Assembly (NCBI RefSeq): GCF_009746625.1
Contig: NZ_VWXL01000019.1
Coordinates: 20,201 to 84,200 of the forward strand
Direction: 5' to 3'
Length of the DNA: 64,000 bases
From: Caproicibacter fermentans
GTDB taxonomy: Bacteria; Bacillota; Clostridia; Oscillospirales; Acutalibacteraceae
Position 1 is the stretch's first letter, and each line of letters begins with the position of its first letter. Made by a program: the position numbers and the translations under genes. The notes below the pieces were generated by a model, which saw only the letters and a list, made by a program, of their open reading frames with translations, was not told the origin of the DNA and did not search any database. Of this stretch, positions 16,714 through 25,369 are shown piece by piece.

Positions 16714-17178
16714 ATGAATCGGAATACGGTCGTGATCGGCTGCGACAATGCCGCAGTGGAGTTAAAAAAGACGATTGCCGGCTATCTGGAGGAAAAAGGC
16801 TGCCGGGTGGAAAATGTCGGCTGCGACGAATCCGGCGACCCAACCAATTACCCGACCGTTGCAAAGCGGCTCTGCCGGAAGATCATCGACAGCGGTTACA
16901 ACAAACGCGGGATTTTGATTTGCGGCACGGGGATCGGCATGGCAATGTGCGCGAACAAGTTCAGGGGAATTCGCGCCGCCGTCTGCCACGACGCCTATTC
17001 CGCGGAGCGCGCCGCGCTGAGCAACAACGCAAACGTCCTCTGCATGGGGGCCCGAGTCATCGGACCGGAGCTTGCGAAAAAAATCGTGGACGAGTGGCTT
17101 CCGCTGGAATTCAAGGGAGGCCGTTCCACCGTCAAACTGGAGGAAATCTCCGGGATTGAAGCTGAAAATTTCCGGTAG
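16714..17178 (+). CDS. RpiB/LacAB-family sugar-phosphate isomerase (tetrose or pentose phosphate)
   Basis: The 154-residue protein has the RpiB fold and active-site Cys loop GILICGTGIGMAMCANKFRGIRAA, the catalytic region CHDAYSAERAALSNNANVLCMGARVIG and the phosphate-binding Arg. An upstream start at 16639 lacks a ribosome site; GGAG lies about 9 bases before the ATG at 16714. Besides ribose 5-phosphate isomerases the family includes EryI (RpiB2), which converts D-erythrulose 4-phosphate to D-erythrose 4-phosphate. The pairing here with a TIM-like protein and a RuBisCO-like protein favours the EryI-type role, but this is inference from neighbourhood. Confidence 0.85.
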   Translation: MNRNTVVIGCDNAAVELKKTIAGYLEEKGCRVENVGCDESGDPTNYPTVAKRLCRKIIDSGYNKRGILICGTGIGMAMCANKFRGIRAAVCHDAYSAERAALSNNANVLCMGARVIGPELAKKIVDEWLPLEFKGGRSTVKLEEISGIEAENFR

Positions 17179-17207
17179 CTGCTGATCATAACAGAAAGGG
17201 GCTTTTC

Positions 17208-18020
17208 ATGGACCGCAGGAAAAAGATTTATTTGGGCACCAACACCAAGATGTACAAGACCACGGCGCAGACTGTGGCGTTTTTAAAAAGGCTGAACCAG
17301 TTGACGAAGGATATTTCACGCGACAGGATGGAGCTCTTTGTCATCCCTTCCTATCCGTCCCTCGCGGCTGCGCGGGAAAGCGTTCCGAGACAGAGCGTTT
17401 CCCTGGGCGCGCAGAACATGGCGTGGGAAGAGGAGGGGCAGTTCACCGGGGAGATTTCTCCGCTGATGCTTCAGGAAGCCGGCGTGGATCTCGTCATGGT
17501 CGGACATTCCGAGCGCCGCCATGTGTTCCGTGAAACGAATGAAGAAGAAAACAAAAAGGTTTTATGCGCTCTGAAGGCCGGGCTTTCCCCGCTGCTCTGC
17601 GTTGGGGAGACCGCCGGCGAAAAGGGGTTCGGAATCGCAGAGGAAGTGATCCGCACCCAGCTGAAGATCGGCCTGTACGGCGTCATGCCCTGCGAGGCGA
17701 GAAAAATCCGGATCGCCTACGAGCCGGTATGGGCCATTGGGGTGAACGGCGAGCCCGCCTCCAAGGAATATGCCGATCAGATCCACACGGTGATTCGCAG
17801 GACGCTGACAGAGCTGTTCGGCGCCGAGGCCGGCGGGGATGTTCCCGTTCTTTACGGCGGAAGCGTAAACCCGCAAAATGCAGAGGAATTGATTTGGATG
17901 CCGGGGATCGACGGGCTGTTCATCGGCCGCAGCGCATGGGACGCGGACAACTTCAACGCCGTCATCCGCAAGGTGCTGCCGGTGTTCGAAGAAAAACGCG
18001 CGGGGGAGGGTGCCGAATGA
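17208..18020 (+). CDS. Triose-phosphate-isomerase-family protein, likely EryH-type tetrulose-phosphate isomerase
   Basis: The 270-residue TIM barrel keeps the catalytic set: Asn/Lys in GTNTKMYKT (canonical GNWKMN), His in VGHSERRHVF, Glu in AYEPVWAIG and the phosphate loop YGGSVNPQNAEELIWMPGIDGLFIGRSAWD. The altered first motif marks it as a divergent paralogue rather than the glycolytic enzyme. EryH (TpiA2) interconverts L-erythrulose 1-phosphate and D-erythrulose 4-phosphate and works with an RpiB-type partner, as found immediately upstream. The stop overlaps the ATG of the RuBisCO-like gene (ATGA), so the two are coupled. Confidence 0.85.
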   Translation: MDRRKKIYLGTNTKMYKTTAQTVAFLKRLNQLTKDISRDRMELFVIPSYPSLAAARESVPRQSVSLGAQNMAWEEEGQFTGEISPLMLQEAGVDLVMVGHSERRHVFRETNEEENKKVLCALKAGLSPLLCVGETAGEKGFGIAEEVIRTQLKIGLYGVMPCEARKIRIAYEPVWAIGVNGEPASKEYADQIHTVIRRTLTELFGAEAGGDVPVLYGGSVNPQNAEELIWMPGIDGLFIGRSAWDADNFNAVIRKVLPVFEEKRAGEGAE

Positions 18021-19294
18021 AGCCGTCCCAGCTTTACGCGCTGAATGAGTCCATCCGCGATCTGGATTACGTTCTTGCCGCCTACTATCTTGAGCTGCCG
18101 AAGGAAGCCGACGTGGTGGAAAAGGCGGCGGGAATGGCAATGGGCCAGACGATCGGCACCTGGGTCCCGGTTCCGGGAATTACGGACGAAATGAGGGAAA
18201 AGCATATGGGGAAAGTGGTCAATATCATTGACCTTCCCCCGTGCGACCTTTCCACTCAGGTGCAAACGGAGACGGCCGCCTACCTGATTCAGCTCGCATA
18301 TCCGGTGTCCAATTTCGGGGCGCAGTTTCCGCAGATGCTGGTGACGCTGCTCGGGAACGACGCTTCCACTTCCGCTCAGGTGAAGCTGGTGGATCTGCAG
18401 CTTCCGAGAAGCTTTGTCGGGGAGTTCCGGGGGCCTCGGTTCGGGATCGAGGGTCTGCGCAGGCTGACCGGGGAGCCGGAGCGCCCGCTGCTTTTGAACA
18501 TGATCAAACCCTGCACCGGTTTTACGCCGGACGTGGGAGCGAAGATTTTTTACGAGACGGCTCTGGGCGGCGTTGACTTCATCAAGGACGACGAGCTGCT
18601 CGGCAATCCGGAATTCTGCCCTGCGGCGCAGCGGGTGAAAGCGTATGGGAAAGCCTCTGACGCAGCGTATGAAAAAACCGGGCACCGCGCGATTTACATC
18701 TGCAATGTGACGGACCGCGCGGACCGCGTGCTTGACAACGCGAAGCGCTGTGTCGAGGCCGGCGCGAAAGCCGTCATGGTCAGCTATGCCGCGGTCGGCT
18801 ACAGCGTGGTACGCGCGCTTTCGGAAAGCGTGGGGGTACCGGTTCTGGCTCATTATGCGGGCAGCGGACCGCTGTTCGAGGGCGTTGCCAGCGGTCTTTC
18901 GTCCCCGTTTGTCACCGGGCTGTTTCCAAGAATGGCCGGCGCGGATCTGATCATGATGAATACTCCGTACGGCGGATACCCGCTGAAATACCAGAAATAT
19001 ATTCAGGCGGCGCATCAGATGTCCCTGCCGTATTATCATTTGAAACCTTCCATGCCGATTGCGGGCGGCGGCGTGCACCCGGGCATTGTCGAACGCTATG
19101 TGAAGGATCTGGGGACTGATATGATTCTCGGCGCGGGCGGTTCCGTTCAGGGGCATCCGATGGGGGCGGCCGCCGGCGCGCGGGCCATGCGCCAGGCAAT
19201 TGATGCCGCGATGGCGCGCGTCCCTGTGGAGGATGCCGCGAGGGAGCACGAGGAGCTGCGCGCCGCGCTGGAACGATTCGGGCGCGACGGGTAG
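18017..19294 (+). CDS. RuBisCO-like protein (form IV), probable 3-oxo-acid phosphate decarboxylase or transcarboxylase
   Basis: The 425-residue protein aligns by eye with the RuBisCO large subunit. It has NMIKPCTGF for the first active-site Lys motif (canonical KPKxGL: first Lys kept, second lost) and GGVDFIKDDELLGNPEFCP with the carbamylated Lys and Asp/Glu metal ligands intact. It also has PIAGGGVHPG and GAGGSVQGHPMGAAAGARAM for the phosphate-binding glycines. The loop-6 Lys region is not recognisable. The protein is therefore not a CO2-fixing enzyme, but metal-enolate chemistry is possible. In the D-apiose pathways, related proteins (OiaX, OiaT) decarboxylate or cleave 3-oxo-isoapionate 4-phosphate, giving L-erythrulose 1-phosphate in the decarboxylase case. 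The two isomerase genes before it are the enzymes needed next. Confidence 0.9.
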   Translation: MKPSQLYALNESIRDLDYVLAAYYLELPKEADVVEKAAGMAMGQTIGTWVPVPGITDEMREKHMGKVVNIIDLPPCDLSTQVQTETAAYLIQLAYPVSNFGAQFPQMLVTLLGNDASTSAQVKLVDLQLPRSFVGEFRGPRFGIEGLRRLTGEPERPLLLNMIKPCTGFTPDVGAKIFYETALGGVDFIKDDELLGNPEFCPAAQRVKAYGKASDAAYEKTGHRAIYICNVTDRADRVLDNAKRCVEAGAKAVMVSYAAVGYSVVRALSESVGVPVLAHYAGSGPLFEGVASGLSSPFVTGLFPRMAGADLIMMNTPYGGYPLKYQKYIQAAHQMSLPYYHLKPSMPIAGGGVHPGIVERYVKDLGTDMILGAGGSVQGHPMGAAAGARAMRQAIDAAMARVPVEDAAREHEELRAALERFGRDG

Positions 19295-19370
19295 ACGCGT
19301 TTCAAGAACCTGCCGGCCGGTTGCCCCTACGGGCCGGAGGACAACACGAAAACTGATCGAGGTGTGTGAA

Positions 19371-20822
19371 TTGCAGCAATATGACATGATCATTATCGGC
19401 GGCGGGATAACCGGCTGCGCCATCGCGCGGGAGCTTTCCAAATACCGGCTGAAGGTCGCTTTATGCGAAGCATCCGCCGATGTTGCGGCGGGTACGACCA
19501 AAGCGAACGGCGGCCTGATCCATGCCGGAGACGATCCTGTGCCCGGAACCCTGAAAGCGCTTTTAAACAGCAAGGGGTGCCTGATGTACCCCGTTCTTTC
19601 CGAAAAGCTGGGGTTCCGTTTTCAGAAAAAGGGCTCGATGGTGGTCGGCTTCGACGAAAAGGATCTCGCCGTTTTAAAGAAGCTGCTGGAACGCGGCCGG
19701 CTGAACGGAGCTCCGGACCTGGAGCTGATCGGCGGAGACCGCATCTTCGACCTGGAACCGGAGACAAACCGGAAGGCGAAATATGCTCTTTATACCCCGC
19801 ACACGGGAATGGTGGACCCGTTTGAAGTCGCGATTGCTTTCTGCGAGAACGCGGTCGCCAACGGCGTTCGGCTGTATCTTTCCTCCCCTGTTACGGCGAT
19901 CCGCAGAGCGGAGGGCGGTGGGTTCCTGGTTACTATCCCGAAAGGGGAGATTGCCGGCAGGTATGTTCTTAACTGCGCCGGCGTGCACGCGGACGACGTG
20001 GCGCGGCTGGCCGGCGCGGATGAATTCACCATTCGCGCGCGCCACGGCGACCTGCTGGTGATGGACAAAAACTGTGGGATCCGCGATGTGATGACGCTGT
20101 ATCCGGTGCCAAAGCCCGAATCAAAGGGCGTCGTCCTCATGAATTCCGTTTCCGGGAATATCCTGGTCGGCTCCACGGCGGTCATGATGGAAAAAGACGA
20201 CGTCGCGAGCTACCGCGATGGGATCGAAGAGCTGATTTCCAGCGCGAACCGGCTGATCGAGAAGCTGGATACCCGCAAAGTGATCCGCACGTTTGCGGGC
20301 AACCGCGCCGTTGTCGTGGGAAACAACAACGACTTTTACATTCGGCCCTCCCAAAAAGTTGAAGGGCTGTTCCATATTGCCGGAATCCAGTCCCCGGGGG
20401 TGGCTTCCTCCCCTGCGATCGCGGCCTATGCGGTTCAAATGCTTAAGGCTTACGGCGTGCCGATGGTTGAAAAGGACGACTTTATCGACACACGCACTCC
20501 GCCGGTCGATTTCAGCACGCTCACCGCGGAGGAACAGGATGAGCTGATCCATAAAAACCCGGCATATGGCCGGATCGTCTGCCGCTGTGAGTGCGTGACC
20601 GAGGGGGAAATCGTCGACGCCCTGCGCCGAAACCCCAGACCGACGACGGTGGACGCCGTCAAACGCCGCACCAGGGCGGGAATGGGACGCTGCCAGGGCG
20701 GCTTCTGCCAGCAGAAGGTTCTCGGCATCATGGCGAGGGAACTGGGGCTCAGCCCGACTGAGATCAGTCTCGGCGGGGCGGATTCTCAGATCGTTTACTC
20801 CAAGCTGAAGGAGGGCTGCTGA
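19371..20822 (+). CDS. GlpA-like FAD-dependent dehydrogenase with C-terminal BFD-type [2Fe-2S] domain
   Basis: The 483-residue DAO-family flavoprotein has an N-terminal Rossmann motif IIIGGGITGCAIAREL, a body like glycerol-3-phosphate dehydrogenase, FAD-contact glycines near HIAGIQSPGVASSPAIA, and a C-terminal Cys cluster CRCECVTEGEIV ... GRCQGGFC (BFD-like). The start is taken as TTG at 19371, 6 bases after GAGGTG; longer frames run into the upstream gene. In anaerobic GlpABC systems the A subunit oxidises glycerol 3-phosphate. In this operon a phosphorylated sugar acid or polyol is an equally likely substrate. The next two genes complete a three-part complex. Confidence 0.85.
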   Translation: MQQYDMIIIGGGITGCAIARELSKYRLKVALCEASADVAAGTTKANGGLIHAGDDPVPGTLKALLNSKGCLMYPVLSEKLGFRFQKKGSMVVGFDEKDLAVLKKLLERGRLNGAPDLELIGGDRIFDLEPETNRKAKYALYTPHTGMVDPFEVAIAFCENAVANGVRLYLSSPVTAIRRAEGGGFLVTIPKGEIAGRYVLNCAGVHADDVARLAGADEFTIRARHGDLLVMDKNCGIRDVMTLYPVPKPESKGVVLMNSVSGNILVGSTAVMMEKDDVASYRDGIEELISSANRLIEKLDTRKVIRTFAGNRAVVVGNNNDFYIRPSQKVEGLFHIAGIQSPGVASSPAIAAYAVQMLKAYGVPMVEKDDFIDTRTPPVDFSTLTAEEQDELIHKNPAYGRIVCRCECVTEGEIVDALRRNPRPTTVDAVKRRTRAGMGRCQGGFCQQKVLGIMARELGLSPTEISLGGADSQIVYSKLKEGC

Positions 20823-20823
20823 T

Positions 20824-22074
20824 ATGAATAAGCTGCAATTTGACGTTGTGGTGATCGGGGGCGGGCCCGCCGGCATGGGGGCGGCGCTGAAGGCGCAGGA
20901 AAACGGCGCGAGCGTCGCTTTAGTCGAGCGAAACCCGCGCCTGGGCGGAATCCTGCTGCAGTGTATCCACAGCGGGTTCGGTCTGAGGCTTTTTAAGAAA
21001 GAGCTGACCGGGCCGGAGTACGCACAGCGTTTTATCAACCGGCTGAAGGATACGGGTGTGAAAGTTTTTCTTTCCACCATGGTACTGAGAATCACTCCCG
21101 ACAGGGAAGTGGTCTGCATGAACGAGACGGGAATTACCGTGATCCACGCGAAAGCCGTTGTGCTCGCAATGGGCTGCCGCGAACGCACCCGGGGGGAAAT
21201 CAAGATTCCAGGCGACCGCTGCGCCGGCGTTATGACTGCCGGCCAGGCCCAGCACTATATCAACATCGACAATTTCTGCCCCGGCCGTCGGTTTGTCATT
21301 CTCGGCTCCGGGGATATCGGGCTCATCATGGCGCGCCGCCTGAGTCTGGAGGGGATGAAAGTAGAGGGCGTTTATGAGCTGATGCCGTATCCGAACGGCC
21401 TTGTCCGGAATCTCAAAAACTGCCTGGAGGACTTTGGTATTCCGCTGCATCTCTCCACCACCGTGTCCCGCGTCATCGGCAAGAACGGCCGCGTTTCCGC
21501 GGTCGAGGTGACAAAAGTGGACGACAGACAGCGGCCTTTGGAGGGAACGTCTGAAATCGTGCCGTGCGACACGCTTCTTCTTTCCGTCGGCCTGGTCCCG
21601 GAAAACGAACTGTCTCTCGGCGCCGGAGTCAGGCTCAATCCCCGCACGAACGGCGCGGCGGTGGACGACAGCCTGCAGACCAGCGTCCCCGGCGTCTTTT
21701 CCTGCGGCAACGTTCTGCACGTGCACGACCTGGCGGATAACGTCACAATGGAGGCGGAACGCGCGGGAGAATCCGCGGCCGCTTATGCAAAGGGCGTTCG
21801 GGGCGAAAGTACGGCGGACCTGAAAATCCACTGCGAGGAACCGATCGGCTATACGGTTCCTTCGGTCATTCGCTCGCGCGAAAAGACCTCCGTCATGTTC
21901 CGCGTGCGGCGTCCCTGCGACCGTGCGCGCCTGACGGTTATATCCGCCGGAGAAGTTTTGCTGCGGGGCAAACCGCGCCGATACATCCCGAGCATTATGG
22001 AAGAGCTGATCCTGACGCCCGCTGTTTTGCAAAAGGCCGAAGGCGAGATCACTATGAAAATCGAATCCGTATGA
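20824..22074 (+). CDS. NAD(P)/FAD-dependent oxidoreductase, partner of the GlpA-like subunit
   Basis: The 416-residue pyridine nucleotide-disulfide-type flavoprotein has two dinucleotide folds (VVIGGGPAGMGAALKAQENG at the N-terminus, FVILGSGDIGLIMARRLSLEG near 160) and the FAD motif SVPGVFSCGNVLHVHDLADNV. It begins one base after the previous stop and ends 13 bases before the DUF1667 gene. In clostridial glpA-like operons this protein carries electrons between the dehydrogenase and NAD(P) or a quinone-independent acceptor. There is no CxxC redox pair, so it is not a thioredoxin reductase. Confidence 0.85.
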   Translation: MNKLQFDVVVIGGGPAGMGAALKAQENGASVALVERNPRLGGILLQCIHSGFGLRLFKKELTGPEYAQRFINRLKDTGVKVFLSTMVLRITPDREVVCMNETGITVIHAKAVVLAMGCRERTRGEIKIPGDRCAGVMTAGQAQHYINIDNFCPGRRFVILGSGDIGLIMARRLSLEGMKVEGVYELMPYPNGLVRNLKNCLEDFGIPLHLSTTVSRVIGKNGRVSAVEVTKVDDRQRPLEGTSEIVPCDTLLLSVGLVPENELSLGAGVRLNPRTNGAAVDDSLQTSVPGVFSCGNVLHVHDLADNVTMEAERAGESAAAYAKGVRGESTADLKIHCEEPIGYTVPSVIRSREKTSVMFRVRRPCDRARLTVISAGEVLLRGKPRRYIPSIMEELILTPAVLQKAEGEITMKIESV

Positions 22075-22087
22075 GGAGGAATCCTGG

Positions 22088-22453
22088 ATGGACACCAGAA
22101 AACTTGTGTGCACGGTCTGCCCGAACAGCTGCGGCATAACCGTTGAGTTAAACGAAAAAGCGGAAGCGGTCCGGGTTTTGGGGAACAAATGCCCGCGCGG
22201 CGAGGCTTTTGCCAGACAGGAAATCACCTGCCCCGTACGGGTGATCACCAGTACGGCGCTGCTTCGCTGCGAAGACGGAAGGGAAGCTCTGCTTCCGGTG
22301 CGTTCCTCCGAGGCGTTCGCGCTGAGCAAGCACGCGCGGGCCATGGAGCTGCTCCGGCATGTTACGGTGCGCTCCCCGGTCAGGATGGGCGACATAATCA
22401 TCCGCAATTTGCTGGATACGGGCGTTGACCTGATTGCCTCATGCGATTCCTGA
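22088..22453 (+). CDS. DUF1667 protein, small Cys-rich subunit of the dehydrogenase complex
   Basis: The 121-residue protein opens with a four-Cys motif (CTVCPNSCGITVELN ... NKCPRGEAFARQEI) that could hold an iron-sulfur cluster or zinc. A conserved PVRVITSTALL segment follows. DUF1667 proteins are regularly the third gene after a GlpA-like and a GlpB-like flavoprotein. The gene ends 14 bases from the converging DeoR-type regulator. Its exact role is not known; electron transfer to the flavoproteins is the simplest reading. Confidence 0.85.
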   Translation: MDTRKLVCTVCPNSCGITVELNEKAEAVRVLGNKCPRGEAFARQEITCPVRVITSTALLRCEDGREALLPVRSSEAFALSKHARAMELLRHVTVRSPVRMGDIIIRNLLDTGVDLIASCDS

Positions 22454-22467
22454 TTTCAGCGCTTTCA

Positions 22468-23304
22468 TCACCGGCATTTGGGCTGGTTATCATTCTTGGC
22501 GTCACTTTTCTTATTTACGCCGTCTGCCGGGCCCGCTTGTTCCGGCGCGGCGTCGTAGATGCGGCAGCCGTATTTTTGAAGAGAGGTGTGCCATTCCTGA
22601 GAAAGAGGCCGGTCGGTGATAATTGCGCTCAGGCAGTCGTACCCGCAGATGGTGATGAACGATGCCTGATTGAATTTTGTATAGTCCGCGACCAGGTAGC
22701 ATTCTTTGCTGCGCTGAAGGATGGTTTTACGTATCTGAGCCAGGTCGTCGTTGGAATCCGTAACGCCCTGGTCGATGGAAAGCGTACGGCAGGAAAAGAA
22801 AGATTTATCCACATAATACTCGTTCAGGGCTTTCTGCGCTTTGCTGCCGTAGAAAGCAAGCTCTTTGAGGGAGAAAAACCCGCCGATGCCGATCAGGCGG
22901 ATGTTCTCCTTTTTGGAAAGAAGATTGATAATGGGCAAAGAGTTTGTAATCAGCGTGAGCCTCATGTCCTCTACGGCCTTTGCAATTGCGAAAGTGGTCG
23001 TTGAATGATCCAGAAAAACAACGTCGCCGTTTTGGATGAGGCTCCTGCATTTTTCGGCGATAATGCCTTTTTCCTTTAGGTAGACGGTGGAACGAATGCT
23101 GTAGTCAATCAGATTTTCAACGCCTGTCTGTACGAAGGCTCCGCCGTAGGAACGCAGCAAGACTCCCTCCGATTCCAGACTTCTGAGATCGCGCCGGATC
23201 GTTTCGTCCGTTACGGAGAACAGTTTGGCAAGCTCCGAAACCGTGGCGCTTTTCTTTTCCAGAATCAGATCTTTAATTTTCTGTTTGCGTGTAACCGATA
23301 ACAT
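22468..23304 (-). CDS. DeoR/GlpR-family regulator of the aldolase/PTS operon
   Basis: The 278-residue protein has the DeoR winged helix (KKSATVSELAKLFSVTDETIRRDLRSLESEGVLL) and a DeoRC domain with DVVFLDHSTTTFAIAKAV. In-frame codons reach 23502, but AAAGGAG sits 9 bases before the ATG at 23304 and the homologous region begins there. It is divergent from the class II aldolase gene, and the 374 bases between them hold a consensus promoter and TTGTT-rich repeats (minus strand, about 23493-23530) that may be operators. It is clearly a different paralogue from the regulator at 13.6 kb. Confidence 0.88.
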   Translation of the reverse strand: MLSVTRKQKIKDLILEKKSATVSELAKLFSVTDETIRRDLRSLESEGVLLRSYGGAFVQTGVENLIDYSIRSTVYLKEKGIIAEKCRSLIQNGDVVFLDHSTTTFAIAKAVEDMRLTLITNSLPIINLLSKKENIRLIGIGGFFSLKELAFYGSKAQKALNEYYVDKSFFSCRTLSIDQGVTDSNDDLAQIRKTILQRSKECYLVADYTKFNQASFITICGYDCLSAIITDRPLSQEWHTSLQKYGCRIYDAAPEQAGPADGVNKKSDAKNDNQPKCR

Positions 23305-23593
23305 CGGGCAGGACTCCTTTCCTGATTGCGGCGGATTCCGAAATGCGCTGCCGCCGCTTTTCAACGCTTTTTTTAGTTTGTGGGCAATGGCTTCCCGGGG
23401 TTCACCGGATTGTTCGGCTCTTAACGCTGCACCCTCCTTTCCAACTGAAAATTCCACGGGCCGGCAGTCCGAAAAAAACAAGAATTCAATATAAAACAAC
23501 ATAACAACAAAATTGCTTATAACAATTATATAATATATATCCTATAAATGCAAATATTTTTTGGGAAATTACGTAATATTTGCCTAAATATGA

Positions 23594-23622
23594 TTGACAC
23601 TCCAACATAATAATGGTATAAT
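23594..23622 (+). promoter_or_regulatory. Consensus sigma-A promoter of the aldolase/PTS operon
   Basis: TTGACA (23594-23599), 17 bases and TATAAT (23617-23622) give a perfect vegetative promoter. The leader to the ATG at 23679 is about 50 bases. Such a strong promoter in front of a sugar operon implies tight repression by the adjacent DeoR-type protein. Confidence 0.82.
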
Positions 23623-23678
23623 CCATCATAAATCCAAATAATGACGAGATAAACAAAAATGCAGAATGGGGCGATAAA

Positions 23679-24422
23679 ATGTTTGTCCAAAATAACTATC
23701 CCACCGATGAGCAAGCAAAATTGGATATCGTCAAATATGGACGCGGATTGTTTCAACACGGTTATGTGGTATCAAATGACGGGAACATTTCGGTGAAGGT
23801 ATCGGAAAATGAAATCTGGTGCACCCCGACGGATGTATCCAAGGGAGATATGAACCCCGATATCATGGTGAAGCTCGATTTGGACGGAAACATCATAGAA
23901 GGGCATGAAACGCCGTCTTCCGAAGTGAAGATGCATCTGCGTGTTTATCAGGAGAATCCGGACGTCATGGCGGTTGTGCACGCCCATCCCATCTATGCGA
24001 CGACATTTGCGATTGCGGGCGTTGCGCTGGATGAGCCGACGCTCATGGAAGCGCTGATGCAGCTTGGCAGCGTGCCGGTGGCAAAATATGCAAAGCCCGG
24101 TGTGGACGAAGTCCCCGAAAGCATCGCGCCTTTCTGTAAGGATTACAACGCCGTTCTTCTTTCCAATCACGGGGCGCTGACCTGGGGGGATTCCATTTCC
24201 ACGGCATACCGCCGCATGGAGGTTTTGGAGGATTATGCAAGGATTACGTTTAACCTTCATCTTCTTGGAAAAGCCCGCTATCTGACGGAGGAGCAGCTGG
24301 CGGGGCTGGATGAGCGCCGGCGGGCCGGCGGCTTTACCACCGGACTGCTGCCGCGTGGGGTCAGCCGACCGCAGAACGCGTCGGATGTTCTTCCGAGAAC
24401 AGCTGACCTCGGACCGCTTTAA
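23679..24422 (+). CDS. Class II aldolase (FucA/AraD/OtnC family)
   Basis: The 247-residue zinc-dependent aldolase-family protein contains the residues NDGNISVKV near the start, SSEVKMHLRVYQ with the catalytic Glu, the zinc pair HAHP and the third zinc His in LLSNHGALTWG. Relatives include L-fuculose-1-phosphate aldolase, ribulose-5-phosphate 4-epimerase and 3-oxo-tetronate-4-phosphate decarboxylase. Sequence alone does not separate these. As first gene of the PTS operon it should act on the phosphorylated product of the transporter or a metabolite of it, giving DHAP plus an aldehyde or CO2. Confidence 0.87.
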   Translation: MFVQNNYPTDEQAKLDIVKYGRGLFQHGYVVSNDGNISVKVSENEIWCTPTDVSKGDMNPDIMVKLDLDGNIIEGHETPSSEVKMHLRVYQENPDVMAVVHAHPIYATTFAIAGVALDEPTLMEALMQLGSVPVAKYAKPGVDEVPESIAPFCKDYNAVLLSNHGALTWGDSISTAYRRMEVLEDYARITFNLHLLGKARYLTEEQLAGLDERRRAGGFTTGLLPRGVSRPQNASDVLPRTADLGPL

Positions 24423-24448
24423 AAGTACAGAGAAAAGGGGATACGGTT

Positions 24449-24901
24449 ATGTTAAGCAGGAATTTAATCCGTTTGAATCTTGATGTAAAAAGCAAAGAAG
24501 AGGCAATCCGCATACTGGCCGAAGATTTTGTGGAGGCCGGCGTTGTCAAAGAGAGCTTTGTGGATGCGGTGCTGGAGCGCGAACAAGAGTCGCCGACGGC
24601 GCTTCCGGCCGTCGCTTATGATGTTGCCATTCCCCATACCGTGAGCGCTCACGTGATTACCCCGGCGATGAACGTCGCCGTGCTGAAGCACCCGGTGGAA
24701 TTTCAGCAGATGGGGTCTCCCGACGTCACGCTTCATCCCCAGGTGCTGTTTATGCTTGCCATCAGCGACCCGAAAGATCAGCTTTCACTGCTTCGCCGCA
24801 TTATGAAAATGCTGCAGAACAAGGATCTGCTCAATCAGATCCGCGCCGCAAAAAGCGAAGATGAAATTTATGGTTTGCTCAAACCCGTCATTGAAGTCTG
24901 A
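24449..24901 (+). CDS. PTS EIIA component, galactitol/fructose type
   Basis: The 150-residue EIIA has the phosphorylation site VAIPHTVSAHV (His about residue 70) in the PTS-EIIA-2 fold. It accepts phosphate from HPr and passes it to the EIIB Cys encoded next. The ribosome site GAGAAAAGGGG lies before the ATG. The separate A, B and C proteins in this order are typical of the galactitol (Gat) family. Confidence 0.9.
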   Translation: MLSRNLIRLNLDVKSKEEAIRILAEDFVEAGVVKESFVDAVLEREQESPTALPAVAYDVAIPHTVSAHVITPAMNVAVLKHPVEFQQMGSPDVTLHPQVLFMLAISDPKDQLSLLRRIMKMLQNKDLLNQIRAAKSEDEIYGLLKPVIEV

Positions 24902-24978
24902 CCGCTTTTCATGGATTAATATCAAAGCCGCGGCCGAGGTATTAACATAGATTTTATCTAAAAAAGGAGTGTGTGTTT

Positions 24979-25281
24979 ATGGCAACAAGAATCAAGATTT
25001 TATCAATCTGTGGCTCGGGGGTGGTGACCTCGAACATGGTAGCCGGCAAACTCAAGGATCTGTTTGCGGAAAAGGGCTACGACGCGGAAACGGTCGAAGC
25101 CAATTCCAGCGAGGTTGAAGGCTGCTGCAGCCGGGAGCACTTCGACCTGATCGCGTATGCAAGCCCGATCAGCAACAACTGCGGCGTGCCAGCTTTCAAC
25201 GCGATCGGCTTGATTACCGGAATGGGCGAAGACGAATTTATGGAGGAGGCGATTGAAGCACTGCATAAGGCCGGGAAATAA
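24979..25281 (+). CDS. PTS EIIB component, galactitol type
   Basis: The 100-residue cytoplasmic protein has the phospho-Cys P-loop ILSICGSGVVTSNM near its N-terminus. A GTG at 24973 is also in frame, but AAAGGAG is best spaced for the ATG at 24979. It phosphorylates the substrate during passage through EIIC. About 90 bases follow before EIIC. Confidence 0.9.
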   Translation: MATRIKILSICGSGVVTSNMVAGKLKDLFAEKGYDAETVEANSSEVEGCCSREHFDLIAYASPISNNCGVPAFNAIGLITGMGEDEFMEEAIEALHKAGK

Positions 25282-25369
25282 CCGGATTGAGCTTTGGTAG
25301 CTGCGGAGGTTGTACGGGAAAAGGGGCATATCGGCTTCTTATTCCGAAATGAAATTGGGAGGATTCACA

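Noticed and set aside
17852..19573. 573-codon open frame on the minus strand opposite the RuBisCO-like gene
   Set aside because: It is rich in Arg/His as expected of an antisense shadow of GC-rich coding DNA, and covers a clear conserved gene.
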